64,000 bases of DNA from Eledone cirrhosa (lineage: Eukaryota > Mollusca > Cephalopoda > Octopoda > Eledonidae). Position 1 is the stretch's first letter, and every line of letters starts with the position of its first letter. This document shows positions 29,987 through 45,200 of the stretch, piece after piece. The stretch spans positions 174,577,706-174,641,705 of the forward strand of contig OZ024743.1 in assembly GCA_964016885.1 (NCBI GenBank), in the 5' to 3' direction. The translations under genes were made by a program, and so were the position numbers. Below the pieces are notes generated by a model. The model saw only the letters and a program-made list of their open reading frames with translations, was not told the DNA's origin and made no database searches.

Positions 29987-32900
29987 GGATGTAGGTAGTC
30001 TTTGATATACTGTACCTTTTATATAGGATGTAGGTAGTCTTTGATATACTGTACCTGTTATATAGGATGTAGGTAGTCTTTGAAATACTGTACCTATTAT
30101 ATGAGATGTAGGAAGTCTTTGATATACTGTACCTGTTATATAGGATGTAGGTAGTCTTTGATATACTGTACCTGTTAAATAGGATGTAGGTAGTCTTTGA
30201 TATACTGTACCTGTTATATAGGATGTAGGTAGTCTTTGATATACTGTACCTGTTACATAGGATGTAGGTAGTCTTTGATATACTGTACCTGTTATATAGG
30301 ATGTAGGTAGTCTTTGATATACTGTACCTGTTATATAGGATGTAGGTAGTGTTTGATATACTGTACCTGTTACATAGGATGTATATAGTCTTTGATATAC
30401 TGTACCTGTTATATAGGATGTAGGTAGTCTTTGATATACTGTACCTGTTATATAGGATCTAGGTAGTCTTTGATATACTGTACCTGTTATATAGGATGTA
30501 GGTAGTCTTTGATATACTGTACCTGTTATATAGGATGTAGGTAGTCTTTGATATACTGTACCTGTTACATAGGATGTAGGTAGTCTTTGATATACTGTAC
30601 CTGTTATATATGATGTAGGTAGTCTTTGATATACTGTACCTGTTATATAGTATGTAGGTAGTCTTTGATATACTGTACCTGTTATATATGATGTAGGTAG
30701 TCTTTGATATACTGTACCTGTTACATAGGATGTAGGTAGTCTTTGATATACTGTACCTGTTATATAGGATGTATGTAGTCTTTGGTATACTGTACCTGTT
30801 ACATAGGATGTAGGTAGTCTTTGATATACTGTACCTGTTATATAGGATGTAGGTAGTCTTTGATATACTGTACCTGTTATATAGGATGTAGGTAGTCTTT
30901 GAAATACTGTACCTATTATATGAGATGTAGGAAGTTTTTGATATACTGTACCTGTTATATAGGATGTAGGTAGTCTTTGATATACTGTACCTGTTATATA
31001 GGATGTAGGTAGTCTTTGATATACTGTACCTGTTAAATAGGATGTAGGTAGTCTTTGATATACTGTACCTGTTATATAGGATGTAGGTAGTCTTTGATAT
31101 ACTGTACCTGTTATATAGGATGTAGGTAGTCTTTGATATACTGTACCTGTTACATAGGATGTAGGTAGTCTTTGATATACTGTACCTGTTATATAGGATG
31201 TAGGTAGTCTTTGATATACTGTACCTGTTATATAGGATGTAGGTAGTCTTTGATATACTGTACCTGTTATATAGGATGTAGGTAGTCTTTGATATACTGT
31301 ACCTGTTATATAGGATGTAGGAAGTCTTTGATATACTTTACCTGTTATATAGGATGTAGGTAGTCTTTGATATACTGTACCTGTTATATAGGATGTAGGT
31401 AGTCTTTGATATACTGTACCTGTTATATAGGATGTAGGTAGTCTTTGATATACTGTACCTGTTATATAGGATGTAGGTAGTCTTTGATATACTGTACCTG
31501 TTATATAGGATGTACGTAGTCTTTGATATACTGTACCTGTTATATGAGATGTAGGAAGTCTTTGATATACTGTACCTGTTATATAGGATGTAGGTAGTCT
31601 TTGATATACTGTACCTGTTATATGAGATGTAGGAAGTTTTTGATATACTGTACCTGTTATATAGGATGTAGGTAGTCTTTGATATACTGTACCTGTTATA
31701 TAGGATGTAGGTAGTCTTTGATATACTGTACCTGTTAAATAGGATGTAGGTAGTCTTTGATATACTGTACCTGTTATATAGGATGTAGGTAGTCTTTGAT
31801 ATACTGTACCTGTTACATAGGATGTAGGTAGTCTTTGATATACTGTACCTGTTATATAGGATGTATGTAGTCTTTGGTATACTGTACCTGTTACATAGGA
31901 TGTAGGTAGTCTTTGATATACTGTACCTGTTATATAGGATGTAGGTAGTCTTTGATATACTGTACCTGTTATATAGGATGTAGGTAGTATTTGATATACT
32001 GTATCTGTTATATAGGATGTAGGTAGTCTTTGATATACTGTACCTGTTATATAGGATGTAGGTAGTCTTTGATATACTGTACATGTTAAATAGGATGTAG
32101 GTAGTCTTTGATATACTGTACCTGTTATATAGGATGTAGGTAGTCTTTGATATACTGTACCTGTTATATAGGATGTAGGTAGTCTTTGATATACTGTACC
32201 TGTTATATAGGATGTAGGTAATGTTTGATATACTGTACCTGTTATATAGGATGTAGGTAGTCTTTGATATACTGTACCTGTTATATATGATGTAGGTAGT
32301 CTTTGATATACTGTACCTGTTACATAGGATGTAGGTAGTCTTTGATATACTGTACCTGTTATATAGGATGTATGTAGTCTTTGGTATACTGTACCTGTTA
32401 CATAGGATGTAGGTAGTCTTTGATATACTGTACCTGTTATATAGGATGTAGGTAGTCTTTGATATACTGTACCTATTATATAGGATGTAGGTAGTCTTTG
32501 ATATACTGTACCTGTTACATAGGATGTAGGTAGTCTTTGATATACTGTACCTGTTATATAGGATGTAGGTAGTCTTTGATATACTGTACCTGTTACATAG
32601 GATGTAGGTAGTCTTTGATATACTGTACCTGTTACATAGGATGTAGGTAGTCTTTGATATACTGTACCTGTTATATAGGATGTATGTAGTCTTTGGTATA
32701 CTGTACCTGTTACATAGGATGTAGGTAGTCTTTGATATACTGTACCTGTTATATAGGATGTAGGTAGTCTTTGATATACTGTAACTATTATATAGGATGT
32801 AGGTAGTCTTTGATATACTGTACCTGCTATATAGGATGTAGGTAGTCTTTGATATACTCTACCTGTTATATGTGATGTAGGAAGTCTTTGATATACTCTA

Positions 32901-35769
32901 CCTGTTATATAGGATGTAGGTAGTCTTTGATATACTGTACCTGTTATATAGGATGTAGGTAGTCTGTGATATACTGTACCTGTTATATAGGATGTACGTA
33001 GTCTTTGATATGCTGTACCTGTTATATGAGATGTAGGAAGTCTTTGATATACTCTACCTGTTATATAGGATGTAGGTAGTCTTTGATATACTGTACCTGT
33101 TATATAGGATGTAGGTAGTCTTTGATATACTGTACCTGTTATATAGGATGTAGGTAGTCTTTGATATACTGTACCTGTTATATAGGATGTATGTAGTCTT
33201 TGGTATACTGTACCTGTTACATAGGATGTAGGTAGTCTTTGATATACTGTACCTGTTATATAGGATGTAGGTAGTCTTTGATATACTGTACCTGTTATAT
33301 AGGATGTAGGTAGTATTTGATATACTGTACCTGTTATATAGGATGTAGGTAGTCTTTGATATACTGTACCTGTTATATAGGATGTAGGTAGTCTTTGATA
33401 TACTGTACATGTTAAATAGGATGTAGGTAGTCTTTGATATACTGTACCTGTTATATAGGATGTAGGTAGTCTTTGATATACTGTACCTGTTATATAGGAT
33501 GTAGGTAGTCTTTGATATACTGTACCTGTTATATAGGATGTAGGTAGTGTTTGATATACTGTACCTGTTATATAGGATGTAGGTAGTCTTTGATATACTG
33601 TACCTGTTATAAATGATGTAGGTAGTCTTTGATATACTGTACCTGTTACATAGGATGTAGGTAGTCTTTGATATACTGTACCTGTTATATAGGATGTATG
33701 TAGTCTTTGGTATACTGTACCTGTTACATAGGATGTAGGTAGTCTTTGATATACTGTACCTGTTATATAGGATGTAGGTAGTCTTTGATATACTGTACCT
33801 ATTATATAGGATGTAGGTAGTCTTTGATATACTGTACCTGTTACATAGGATGTAGGTAGTCTTTGATATACTGTACCTGTTATATAGGATGTAGGTAGTC
33901 TTTGATATACTGTACCTGTTACATAGGATGTAGGTAGTCTTTGATATACTGTACCTGTTATATAGGATGTAGGTAGTCTTTGATATACTGTACCTGTTAT
34001 ATAGGATGTAGGTAGTCTTTGATATACTGTACCTGTTATATAGGATGTAGGTAGTCTTTGATATACTGTACCTGTTATATAGGATGTAGGAAGTCTTTGA
34101 TATACTTTACCTGTTATATAGGATGTAGGTAGTCTTTGATATACTGTACCTGTTATATAGGATGTAGGTAGTCTTTGATATACTGTACCTGTTATATAGG
34201 ATGTAGGTAGTCTTTGATATACTGTACCTGTTATATAGGATGTACGTAGTCTTTGATATACTGTACCTGTTATATGAGATGTAGGAAGTCTTTGATATAC
34301 TGTACCTGTTATATAGGATGTAGGTAGTCTTTGATATACTGTACCTGTTATATGAGATGTAGGAAGTTTTTGATATACTGTACCTGTTATATAGGATGTA
34401 GGTAGTCTTTGATATACTGTACCTGTTATATAGGATGTAGGTAGTCTTTGATATACTGTACCTGTTAAATAGGATGTAGGTAGTCTTTGATATACTGTAC
34501 CTGTTATATAGGATGTAGGTAGTCTTTGATATACTGTACCTGTTACATAGGATGTAGGTAGTCTTTGATATACTGTACCTGTTATATAGGATGTATGTAG
34601 TCTTTGGTATACTGTACCTGTTACATAGGATGTAGGTAGTCTTTGATATACTGTACCTGTTATATAGGATGTAGGTAGTCTTTGATATACTGTACCTGTT
34701 ATATAGGATGTAGGTAGTATTTGATATACTGTATCTGTTATATAGGATGTAGGTAGTCTTTGATATACTGTACCTGTTATATAGGATGTAGGTAGTCTTT
34801 GATATACTGTACATGTTAAATAGGATGTAGGTAGTCTTTGATATACTGTACCTGTTATATAGGATGTAGGTAGTCTTTGATATACTGTACCTGTTATATA
34901 GGATGTAGGTAGTCTTTGATATACTGTACCTGTTATATAGGATGTAGGTAATGTTTGATATACTGTACCTGTTATATAGGATGTAGGTAGTCTTTGATAT
35001 ACTGTACCTGTTATATATGATGTAGGTAGTCTTTGATATACTGTACCTGTTACATAGGATGTAGGTAGTCTTTGATATACTGTACCTGTTATATAGGATG
35101 TATGTAGTCTTTGGTATACTGTACCTGTTACATAGGATGTAGGTAGTCTTTGATATACTGTACCTGTTATATAGGATGTAGGTAGTCTTTGATATACTGT
35201 ACCTATTATATAGGATGTAGGTAGTCTTTGATATACTGTACCTGTTACATAGGATGTAGGTAGTCTTTGATATACTGTACCTGTTATATAGGATGTAGGT
35301 AGTCTTTGATATACTGTACCTGTTACATAGGATGTAGGTAGTCTTTGATATACTGTACCTGTTATATAGGATGTAGGTAGTCTTTGATATACTGTACCTG
35401 TTATATAGGATGTAGGTAGTCTTTGATATACTGTACCTGTTATATAGGATGTAGGTAGTCTTTGATATACTGTACCTGTTAAATAGGATGTAGGTAGTCT
35501 TTGATATACTGTACCTGTTATATAGGATGTAGGTAGTCTTTGATATACTGTACCTGTTACATAGGATGTAGGTAGTCTTTGATATACTGTACCTGTTATA
35601 TAGGATGTAGGTAGTCTTTGATATACTGTACCTATTATATAGGATGCAGGTAGTCTTTGATATACTGTACCTGTTACATAGGATGTAGGTAGTCTTTGAT
35701 ATACTGTACCTGTTATATAGGATGTAGGTAGTCTTTGATATACTGTACCTGTTACATAGGATGTAGGTA

Positions 35770-38700
35770 GTCTTTGATATACTGTACCTGTTACATAGGA
35801 TGTAGGTAGTCTTTGATATACTGTACCTGTTATATAGGATGTATGTAGTCTTTGGTATACTGTACCTGTTACATAGGATGTAGGTAGTCTTTGATATACT
35901 GTACCTGTTATATAGGATGTAGGTAGTCTTTGATATACTGTACCTATTATATAGGATGTAGGTAGTCTTTGATATACTGTACCTGTTACATAGGATGTAG
36001 GTAGTCTTTGATATACTGTACCTGTTATATAGGATGTAGGTAGTCTTTGATATACTGTACCTGTTACATAGGATGTAGGTAGTCTTTGATATACTGTACC
36101 TGTTACATAGGATGTAGGTAGTCTTTGATATACTGTACCTGTTATATAGGATGTATGTAGTCTTTGGTATACTGTACCTGTTACATAGGATGTAGGTAGT
36201 CTTTGATATACTGTACCTGTTATATAGGATGTAGGTAGTCTTTGATATACTGTAACTATTATATAGGATGTAGGTAGTCTTTGATATACTGTACCTGCTA
36301 TATAGGATGTAGGTAGTCTTTGATATACTCTACCTGTTATATGAGATGTAGGAAGTCTTTGATATACTCTACCTGTTATATAGGATGTAGGTAGTCTTTG
36401 ATATACTGTACCTGTTATATAGGATGTAGGTAGTCTGTGATATACTGTACCTGTTATATAGGATGTACGTAGTCTTTGATATGCTGTACCTGTTATATGA
36501 GATGTAGGAAGTCTTTGATATACTCTACCTGTTATATAGGATGTAGGTAGTCTTTGATATACTGTACCTGTTATATAGGATGTAGGTAGTCTTTGATATA
36601 CTGTACCTGTTATATAGGATGTAGGTAGTCTTTGATATACTGTACCTGTTATATAGGATGTATGTAGTCTTTGGTATACTGTACCTGTTACATAGGATGT
36701 AGGTAGTCTTTGATATACTGTACCTGTTATATAGGATGTAGGTAGTCTTTGATATACTGTACCTGTTATATAGGATGTAGGTAGTATTTGATATACTGTA
36801 CCTGTTATATAGGATGTAGGTAGTCTTTGATATACTGTACCTGTTATATAGGATGTAGGTAGTCTTTGATATACTGTACATGTTAAATAGGATGTAGGTA
36901 GTCTTTGATATACTGTACCTGTTATATAGGATGTAGGTAGTCTTTGATATACTGTACCTGTTATATAGGATGTAGGTAGTCTTTGATATACTGTACCTGT
37001 TATATAGGATGTAGGTAGTGTTTGATATACTGTACCTGTTATATAGGATGTAGGTAGTCTTTGATATACTGTACCTGTTATAAATGATGTAGGTAGTCTT
37101 TGATATACTGTACCTGTTACATAGGATGTAGGTAGTCTTTGATATACTGTACCTGTTATATAGGATGTATGTAGTCTTTGGTATACTGTACCTGTTACAT
37201 AGGATGTAGGTAGTCTTTGATATACTGTACCTGTTATATAGGATGTAGGTAGTCTTTGATATACTGTACCTATTATATAGGATGTAGGTAGTCTTTGATA
37301 TACTGTACCTGTTACATAGGATGTAGGTAGTCTTTGATATACTGTACCTGTTATATAGGATGTAGGTAGTCTTTGATATACTGTACCTGTTACATAGGAT
37401 GTAGGTAGTCTTTGATATACTGTACCTGTTATATAGGATGTAGGTAGTCTTTGATATACTGTACCTGTTATATAGGATGTAGGTAGTCTTTGATATACTG
37501 TACCTGTTATATAGGATGTAGGTAGTCTTTGATATACTGTACCTGTTATATAGGATGTAGGAAGTCTTTGATATACTTTACCTGTTATATAGGATGTAGG
37601 TAGTCTTTGATATACTGTACCTGTTATATAGGATGTAGGTAGTCTTTGATATACTGTACCTGTTATATAGGATGTAGGTAGTCTTTGATATACTGTACCT
37701 GTTATATAGGATGTACGTAGTCTTTGATATACTGTACCTGTTATATGAGATGTAGGAAGTCTTTGATATACTGTACCTGTTATATAGGATGTAGGTAGTC
37801 TTTGATATACTGTACCTGTTATATATGATGTAGGTAGTCTTTGATATACTGTACCTGTTACATAGGATGTAGGTAGTCTTTGATATACTGTACCTGTTAT
37901 ATAGGATGTATGTAGTCTTTGGTATACTGTACCTGTTACATAGGATGTAGGTAGTCTTTGATATACTGTACCTGTTATATAGGATGTAGGTAGTCTTTGA
38001 TATACTGTACCTATTATATAGGATGTAGGTAGTCTTTGATATACTGTACCTGTTACATAGGATGTAGGTAGTCTTTGATATACTGTACCTGTTATATAGG
38101 ATGTAGGTAGTCTTTGATATACTGTACCTGTTACATAGGATGTAGGTAGTCTTTGATATACTGTACCTGTTACATAGGATGTAGGTAGTCTTTGATATAC
38201 TGTACCTGTTATATAGGATGTATGTAGTCTTTGGTATACTGTACCTGTTACATAGGATGTAGGTAGTCTTTGATATACTGTACCTGTTATATAGGATGTA
38301 GGTAGTATTTGATATACTGTAACTATTATATAGGATGTAGGTAGTCTTTGATATACTGTACCTGCTATATAGGATGTAGGTAGTCTTTGATATACTCTAC
38401 CTGTTATATGAGATGTAGGAAGTCTTTGATATACTCTACCTGTTATATAGGATGTAGGTAGTCTTTGATATACTGTACCTGTTATATAGGATGTAGGTAG
38501 TCTGTGATATACTGTACCTGTTATATAGGATGTACGTAGTCTTTGATATGCTGTACCTGTTATATGAGATGTAGGAAGTCTTTGATATACTCTACCTGTT
38601 ATATAGGATGTAGGTAGTCTTTGATATACTGTACCTGTTATATAGGATGTAGGTAGTCTTTGATATACTGTACCTGTTATATAGGATGTAGGTAGTCTTT

Positions 38701-39880
38701 GATATACTGTACCTGTTATATAGGATGTATGTAGTCTTTGGTATACTGTACCTGTTACATAGGATGTAGGTAGTCTTTGATATACTGTACCTGTTATATA
38801 GGATGTAGGTAGTCTTTGATATACTGTACCTGTTATATAGGATGTAGGTAGTATTTGATATACTGTACCTGTTATATAGGATGTAGGTAGTCTTTGATAT
38901 ACTGTACCTGTTATATAGGATGTAGGTAGTCTTTGATATACTGTACATGTTAAATAGGATGTAGGTAGTCTTTGATATACTGTACCTGTTATATAGGATG
39001 TAGGTAGTCTTTGATATACTGTACCTGTTATATAGGATGTAGGTAGTCTTTGATATACTGTACCTGTTATATAGGATGTAGGTAGTGTTTGATATACTGT
39101 ACCTGTTATATAGGATGTAGGTAGTCTTTGATATACTGTACCTGTTATAAATGATGTAGGTAGTCTTTGATATACTGTACCTGTTACATAGGATGTAGGT
39201 AGTCTTTGATATACTGTACCTGTTATATAGGATGTATGTAGTCTTTGGTATACTGTACCTGTTACATAGGATGTAGGTAGTCTTTGATATACTGTACCTG
39301 TTATATAGGATGTAGGTAGTCTTTGATATACTGTACCTATTATATAGGAGGTAGGTAGTCTTTGATATACTGTACCTGTTACATAGGATGTAGGTAGTCT
39401 TTGATATACTGTACCTGTTATATAGGATGTAGGTAGTCTTTGATATACTGTACCTGTTACATAGGATGTAGGTAGTCTTTGATATACTGTACCTGTTATA
39501 TAGGATGTAGGTAGTCTTTGATATACTGTACCTGTTATATAGGATGTAGGTAGTCTTTGATATACTGTACCTGTTATATAGGATGTAGGTAGTCTTTGAT
39601 ATACTGTACCTGTTATATAGGATGTAGGAAGTCTTTGATATACTTTACCTGTTATATAGGATGTAGGTAGTCTTTGATATACTGTACCTGTTATATAGGA
39701 TGTAGGTAGTCTTTGATATACTGTACCTGTTATATAGGATGTAGGTAGTCTTTGATATACTGTACCTGTTATATAGGATGTACGTAGTCTTTGATATACT
39801 GTACCTGTTATATGAGATGTAGGAAGTCTTTGATATACTGTACCTGTTATATAGGATGTAGGTAGTCTTTGATATACTGT
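35770..39880. repeat. 2,067-bp (53-monomer) tandem duplication
   Basis: Bases from about 35,770-37,810 and 37,840-39,880 share their variant order at 2,067 bp. Landmarks are TATGTAG (35,842 and 37,909), GTAACTATT (about 36,252 and 38,319), CTCTACC (36,525 and 38,592) and CTTTACC (37,578 and 39,645). Small differences include GTAGTATTTG near 38,306 against GTAGTCTTTG in the first copy, and GGAGGTAGG near 39,350. Edges are uncertain by about two monomers. Confidence 0.87.
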
Positions 39881-42249
39881 ACCTGTTATATGAGATGTAG
39901 GAAGTTTTTGATATACTGTACCTGTTATATAGGATGTAGGTAGTCTTTGATATACTGTACCTGTTATATAGGATGTAGGTAGTCTTTGATATACTGTACC
40001 TGTTAAATAGGATGTAGGTAGTCTTTGATATACTGTACCTGTTATATAGGATGTAGGTAGTCTTTGATATACTGTACCTGTTACATAGGATGTAGGTAGT
40101 CTTTGATATACTGTACCTGTTATATAGGATGTATGTAGTCTTTGGTATACTGTACCTGTTACATAGGATGTAGGTAGTCTTTGATATACTGTACCTGTTA
40201 TATAGGATGTAGGTAGTCTTTGATATACTGTACCTGTTATATAGGATGTAGGTAGTATTTGATATACTGTATCTGTTATATAGGATGTAGGTAGTCTTTG
40301 ATATACTGTACCTGTTATATAGGATGTAGGTAGTCTTTGATATACTGTACATGTTAAATAGGATGTAGGTAGTCTTTGATATACTGTACCTGTTATATAG
40401 GATGTAGGTAGTCTTTGATATACTGTACCTGTTATATAGGATGTAGGTAGTCTTTGATATACTGTACCTGTTATATAGGATGTAGGTAATGTTTGATATA
40501 CTGTACCTGTTATATAGGATGTAGGTAGTCTTTGATATACTGTACCTGTTATATATGATGTAGGTAGTCTTTGATATACTGTACCTGTTACATAGGATGT
40601 AGGTAGTCTTTGATATACTGTACCTGTTATATAGGATGTATGTAGTCTTTGGTATACTGTACCTGTTACATAGGATGTAGGTAGTCTTTGATATACTGTA
40701 CCTGTTATATAGGATGTAGGTAGTCTTTGATATACTGTACCTATTATATAGGATGTAGGTAGTCTTTGATATACTGTACCTGTTACATAGGATGTAGGTA
40801 GTCTTTGATATACTGTACCTGTTATATAGGATGTAGGTAGTCTTTGATATACTGTACCTGTTACATAGGATGTAGGTAGTCTTTGATATACTGTACCTGT
40901 TATATAGGATGTAGGTAGTCTTTGATATACTGTACCTGTTATATAGGATGTAGGTAGTCTTTGATATACTGTACCTGTTATATAGGATGTAGGTAGTCTT
41001 TGATATACTGTACCTGTTAAATAGGATGTAGGTAGTCTTTGATATACTGTACCTGTTATATAGGATGTAGGTAGTCTTTGATATACTGTACCTGTTACAT
41101 AGGATGTAGGTAGTCTTTGATATACTGTACCTGTTATATAGGATGTAGGTAGTCTTTGATATACTGTACCTGTTATATAGGATGTAGGTAGTGTTTGATA
41201 TACTGTACCTGTTACATAGGATGTATATAGTCTTTGATATACTGTACCTGTTATATAGGATGTAGGTAGTCTTTGATATACTGTACCTGTTATATAGGAT
41301 CTAGGTAGTCTTTGATATACTGTACCTGTTATATAGGATGTAGGTAGTCTTTGATATACTGTACCTGTTATATAGGATGTAGGTAGTCTTTGATATACTG
41401 TACCTGTTACATAGGATGTAGGTAGTCTTTGATATACTGTACCTGTTATATATGATGTAGGTAGTCTTTGATATACTGTACCTGTTATATAGTATGTAGG
41501 TAGTCTTTGATATACTGTACCTGTTATATATGATGTAGGTAGTCTTTGATATACTGTACCTGTTACATAGGATGTAGGTAGTCTTTGATATACTGTACCT
41601 GTTATATAGGATGTATGTAGTCTTTGGTATACTGTACCTGTTACATAGGATGTAGGTAGTCTTTGATATACTGTACCTGTTATATAGGATGTAGGTAGTC
41701 TTTGATATACTGTACCTGTTATATAGTATGTAGGTAGTCTTTGAAATACTGTACCTATTATATGAGATGTAGGAAGTTTTTGATATACTGTACCTGTTAT
41801 ATAGGATGTAGGTAGTCTTTGATATACTGTACCTGTTATATAGGATGTAGGTAGTCTTTGATATACTGTACCTGTTAAATAGGATGTAGGTAGTCTTTGA
41901 TATACTGTACCTGTTATATAGGATGTAGGTAGTCTTTGATATACTGTACCTGTTATATAGGATGTAGGTAGTCTTTGATATACTGTACCTGTTACATAGG
42001 ATGTAGGTAGTCTTTGATATACTGTACCTGTTATATAGGATGTAGGTAGTCTTTGATATACTGTACCTGTTATATAGGATGTAGGTAGTCTTTGATATAC
42101 TGTACCTGTTATATAGGATGTAGGAAGTCTTTGATATACTTTACCTGTTATATAGGATGTAGGTAGTCTTTGATATACTGTACCTGTTATATAGGATGTA
42201 GGTAGTCTTTGATATACTGTACCTGTTATATAGGATGTAGGTAGTCTTT

Positions 42250-45200
42250 GATATACTGTACCTGTTATATAGGATGTAGGTAGTCTTTGATATACTGTAC
42301 CTGTTATATAGGATGTACGTAGTCTTTGATATACTGTACCTGTTATATGAGATGTAGGAAGTCTTTGATATACTGTACCTGTTATATAGGATGTAGGTAG
42401 TCTTTGATATACTGTACCTGTTATATGAGATGTAGGAAGTTTTTGATATACTGTACCTGTTATATAGGATGTAGGTAGTCTTTGATATACTGTACCTGTT
42501 ATATAGGATGTAGGTAGTCTTTGATATACTGTACCTGTTAAATAGGATGTAGGTAGTCTTTGATATACTGTACCTGTTATATAGGATGTAGGTAGTCTTT
42601 GATATACTGTACCTGTTACATAGGATGTAGGTAGTCTTTGATATACTGTACCTGTTATATAGGATGTATGTAGTCTTTGGTATACTGTACCTGTTACATA
42701 GGATGTAGGTAGTCTTTGATATACTGTACCTGTTATATAGGATGTAGGTAGTCTTTGATATACTGTACCTGTTATATAGGATGTAGGTAGTATTTGATAT
42801 ACTGTATCTGTTATATAGGATGTAGGTAGTCTTTGATATACTGTACCTGTTATATAGGATGTAGGTAGTCTTTGATATACTGTACATGTTAAATAGGATG
42901 TAGGTAGTCTTTGATATACTGTACCTGTTATATAGGATGTAGGTAGTCTTTGATATACTGTACCTGTTATATAGGATGTAGGTAGTCTTTGATATACTGT
43001 ACCTGTTATATAGGATGTAGGTAATGTTTGATATACTGTACCTGTTATATAGGATGTAGGTAGTCTTTGATATACTGTACCTGTTATATATGATGTAGGT
43101 AGTCTTTGATATACTGTACCTGTTACATAGGATGTAGGTAGTCTTTGATATACTGTACCTGTTATATAGGATGTATGTAGTCTTTGGTATACTGTACCTG
43201 TTACATAGGATGTAGGTAGTCTTTGATATACTGTACCTGTTATATAGGATGTAGGTAGTCTTTGATATACTGTACCTATTATATAGGATGTAGGTAGTCT
43301 TTGATATACTGTACCTGTTACATAGGATGTAGGTAGTCTTTGATATACTGTACCTGTTATATAGGATGTAGGTAGTCTTTGATATACTGTACCTGTTACA
43401 TAGGATGTAGGTAGTCTTTGATATACTGTACCTGTTACATAGGATGTAGGTAGTCTTTGATATACTGTACCTGTTATATAGGATGTATGTAGTCTTTGGT
43501 ATACTGTACCTGTTACATAGGATGTAGGTAGTCTTTGATATACTGTACCTGTTATATAGGATGTAGGTAGTCTTTGATATACTGTAACTATTATATAGGA
43601 TGTAGGTAGTCTTTGATATACTGTACCTGCTATATAGGATGTAGGTAGTCTTTGATATACTCTACCTGTTATATGAGATGTAGGAAGTCTTTGATATACT
43701 CTACCTGTTATATAGGATGTAGGTAGTCTTTGATATACTGTACCTGTTATATAGGATGTAGGTAGTCTGTGATATACTGTACCTGTTATATAGGATGTAC
43801 GTAGTCTTTGATATGCTGTACCTGTTATATGAGATGTAGGAAGTCTTTGATATACTCTACCTGTTATATAGGATGTAGGTAGTCTTTGATATACTGTACC
43901 TGTTATATAGGATGTAGGTAGTCTTTGATATACTGTACCTGTTATATAGGATGTAGGTAGTCTTTGATATACTGTACCTGTTATATAGGATGTATGTAGT
44001 CTTTGGTATACTGTACCTGTTACATAGGATGTAGGTAGTCTTTGATATACTGTACCTGTTATATAGGATGTAGGTAGTCTTTGATATACTGTACCTGTTA
44101 TATAGGATGTAGGTAGTATTTGATATACTGTACCTGTTATATAGGATGTAGGTAGTCTTTGATATACTGTACCTGTTATATAGGATGTAGGTAGTCTTTG
44201 ATATACTGTACATGTTAAATAGGATGTAGGTAGTCTTTGATATACTGTACCTGTTATATAGGATGTAGGTAGTCTTTGATATACTGTACCTGTTATATAG
44301 GATGTAGGTAGTCTTTGATATACTGTACCTGTTATATAGGATGTAGGTAGTGTTTGATATACTGTACCTGTTATATAGGATGTAGGTAGTCTTTGATATA
44401 CTGTACCTGTTATAAATGATGTAGGTAGTCTTTGATATACTGTACCTGTTACATAGGATGTAGGTAGTCTTTGATATACTGTACCTGTTATATAGGATGT
44501 ATGTAGTCTTTGGTATACTGTACCTGTTACATAGGATGTAGGTAGTCTTTGATATACTGTACCTGTTATATAGGATGTAGGTAGTCTTTGATATACTGTA
44601 CCTATTATATAGGATGTAGGTAGTCTTTGATATACTGTACCTGTTACATAGGATGTAGGTAGTCTTTGATATACTGTACCTGTTATATAGGATGTAGGTA
44701 GTCTTTGATATACTGTACCTGTTACATAGGATGTAGGTAGTCTTTGATATACTGTACCTGTTATATAGGATGTAGGTAGTCTTTGATATACTGTACCTGT
44801 TATATAGGATGTAGGTAGTCTTTGATATACTGTACCTGTTATATAGGATGTAGGTAGTCTTTGATATACTGTACCTGTTATATAGGATGTAGGAAGTCTT
44901 TGATATACTTTACCTGTTATATAGGATGTAGGTAGTCTTTGATATACTGTACCTGTTATATAGGATGTAGGTAGTCTTTGATATACTGTACCTGTTATAT
45001 AGGATGTAGGTAGTCTTTGATATACTGTACCTGTTATATAGGATGTACGTAGTCTTTGATATACTGTACCTGTTATATGAGATGTAGGAAGTCTTTGATA
45101 TACTGTACCTGTTATATAGGATGTAGGTAGTCTTTGATATACTGTACCTGTTATATGAGATGTAGGAAGTTTTTGATATACTGTACCTGTTATATAGGAT

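Larger units (their letters stand above)
27120..32560. repeat. 2,690-bp (69-monomer) higher-order unit, two tandem copies
   Basis: From about 27,120-29,809 and 29,810-32,560 the variant order repeats at 2,690 bp (69 monomers minus one base). Landmarks are TATGTAG (27,187 and 29,877), the 38-bp monomer (27,259 and 29,949), CTTTACC (28,648 and 31,338) and TACATGTTAAA (29,394 and 32,084). The left edge is set by a TATATATGATG monomer in copy 1 only. The right edge is near 32,568, where copy 1 has TATGTAG and copy 2 has GTAGGTAG. Much of this unit also matches 11-14.4 kb at an offset of 15,365 bp. Confidence 0.92.
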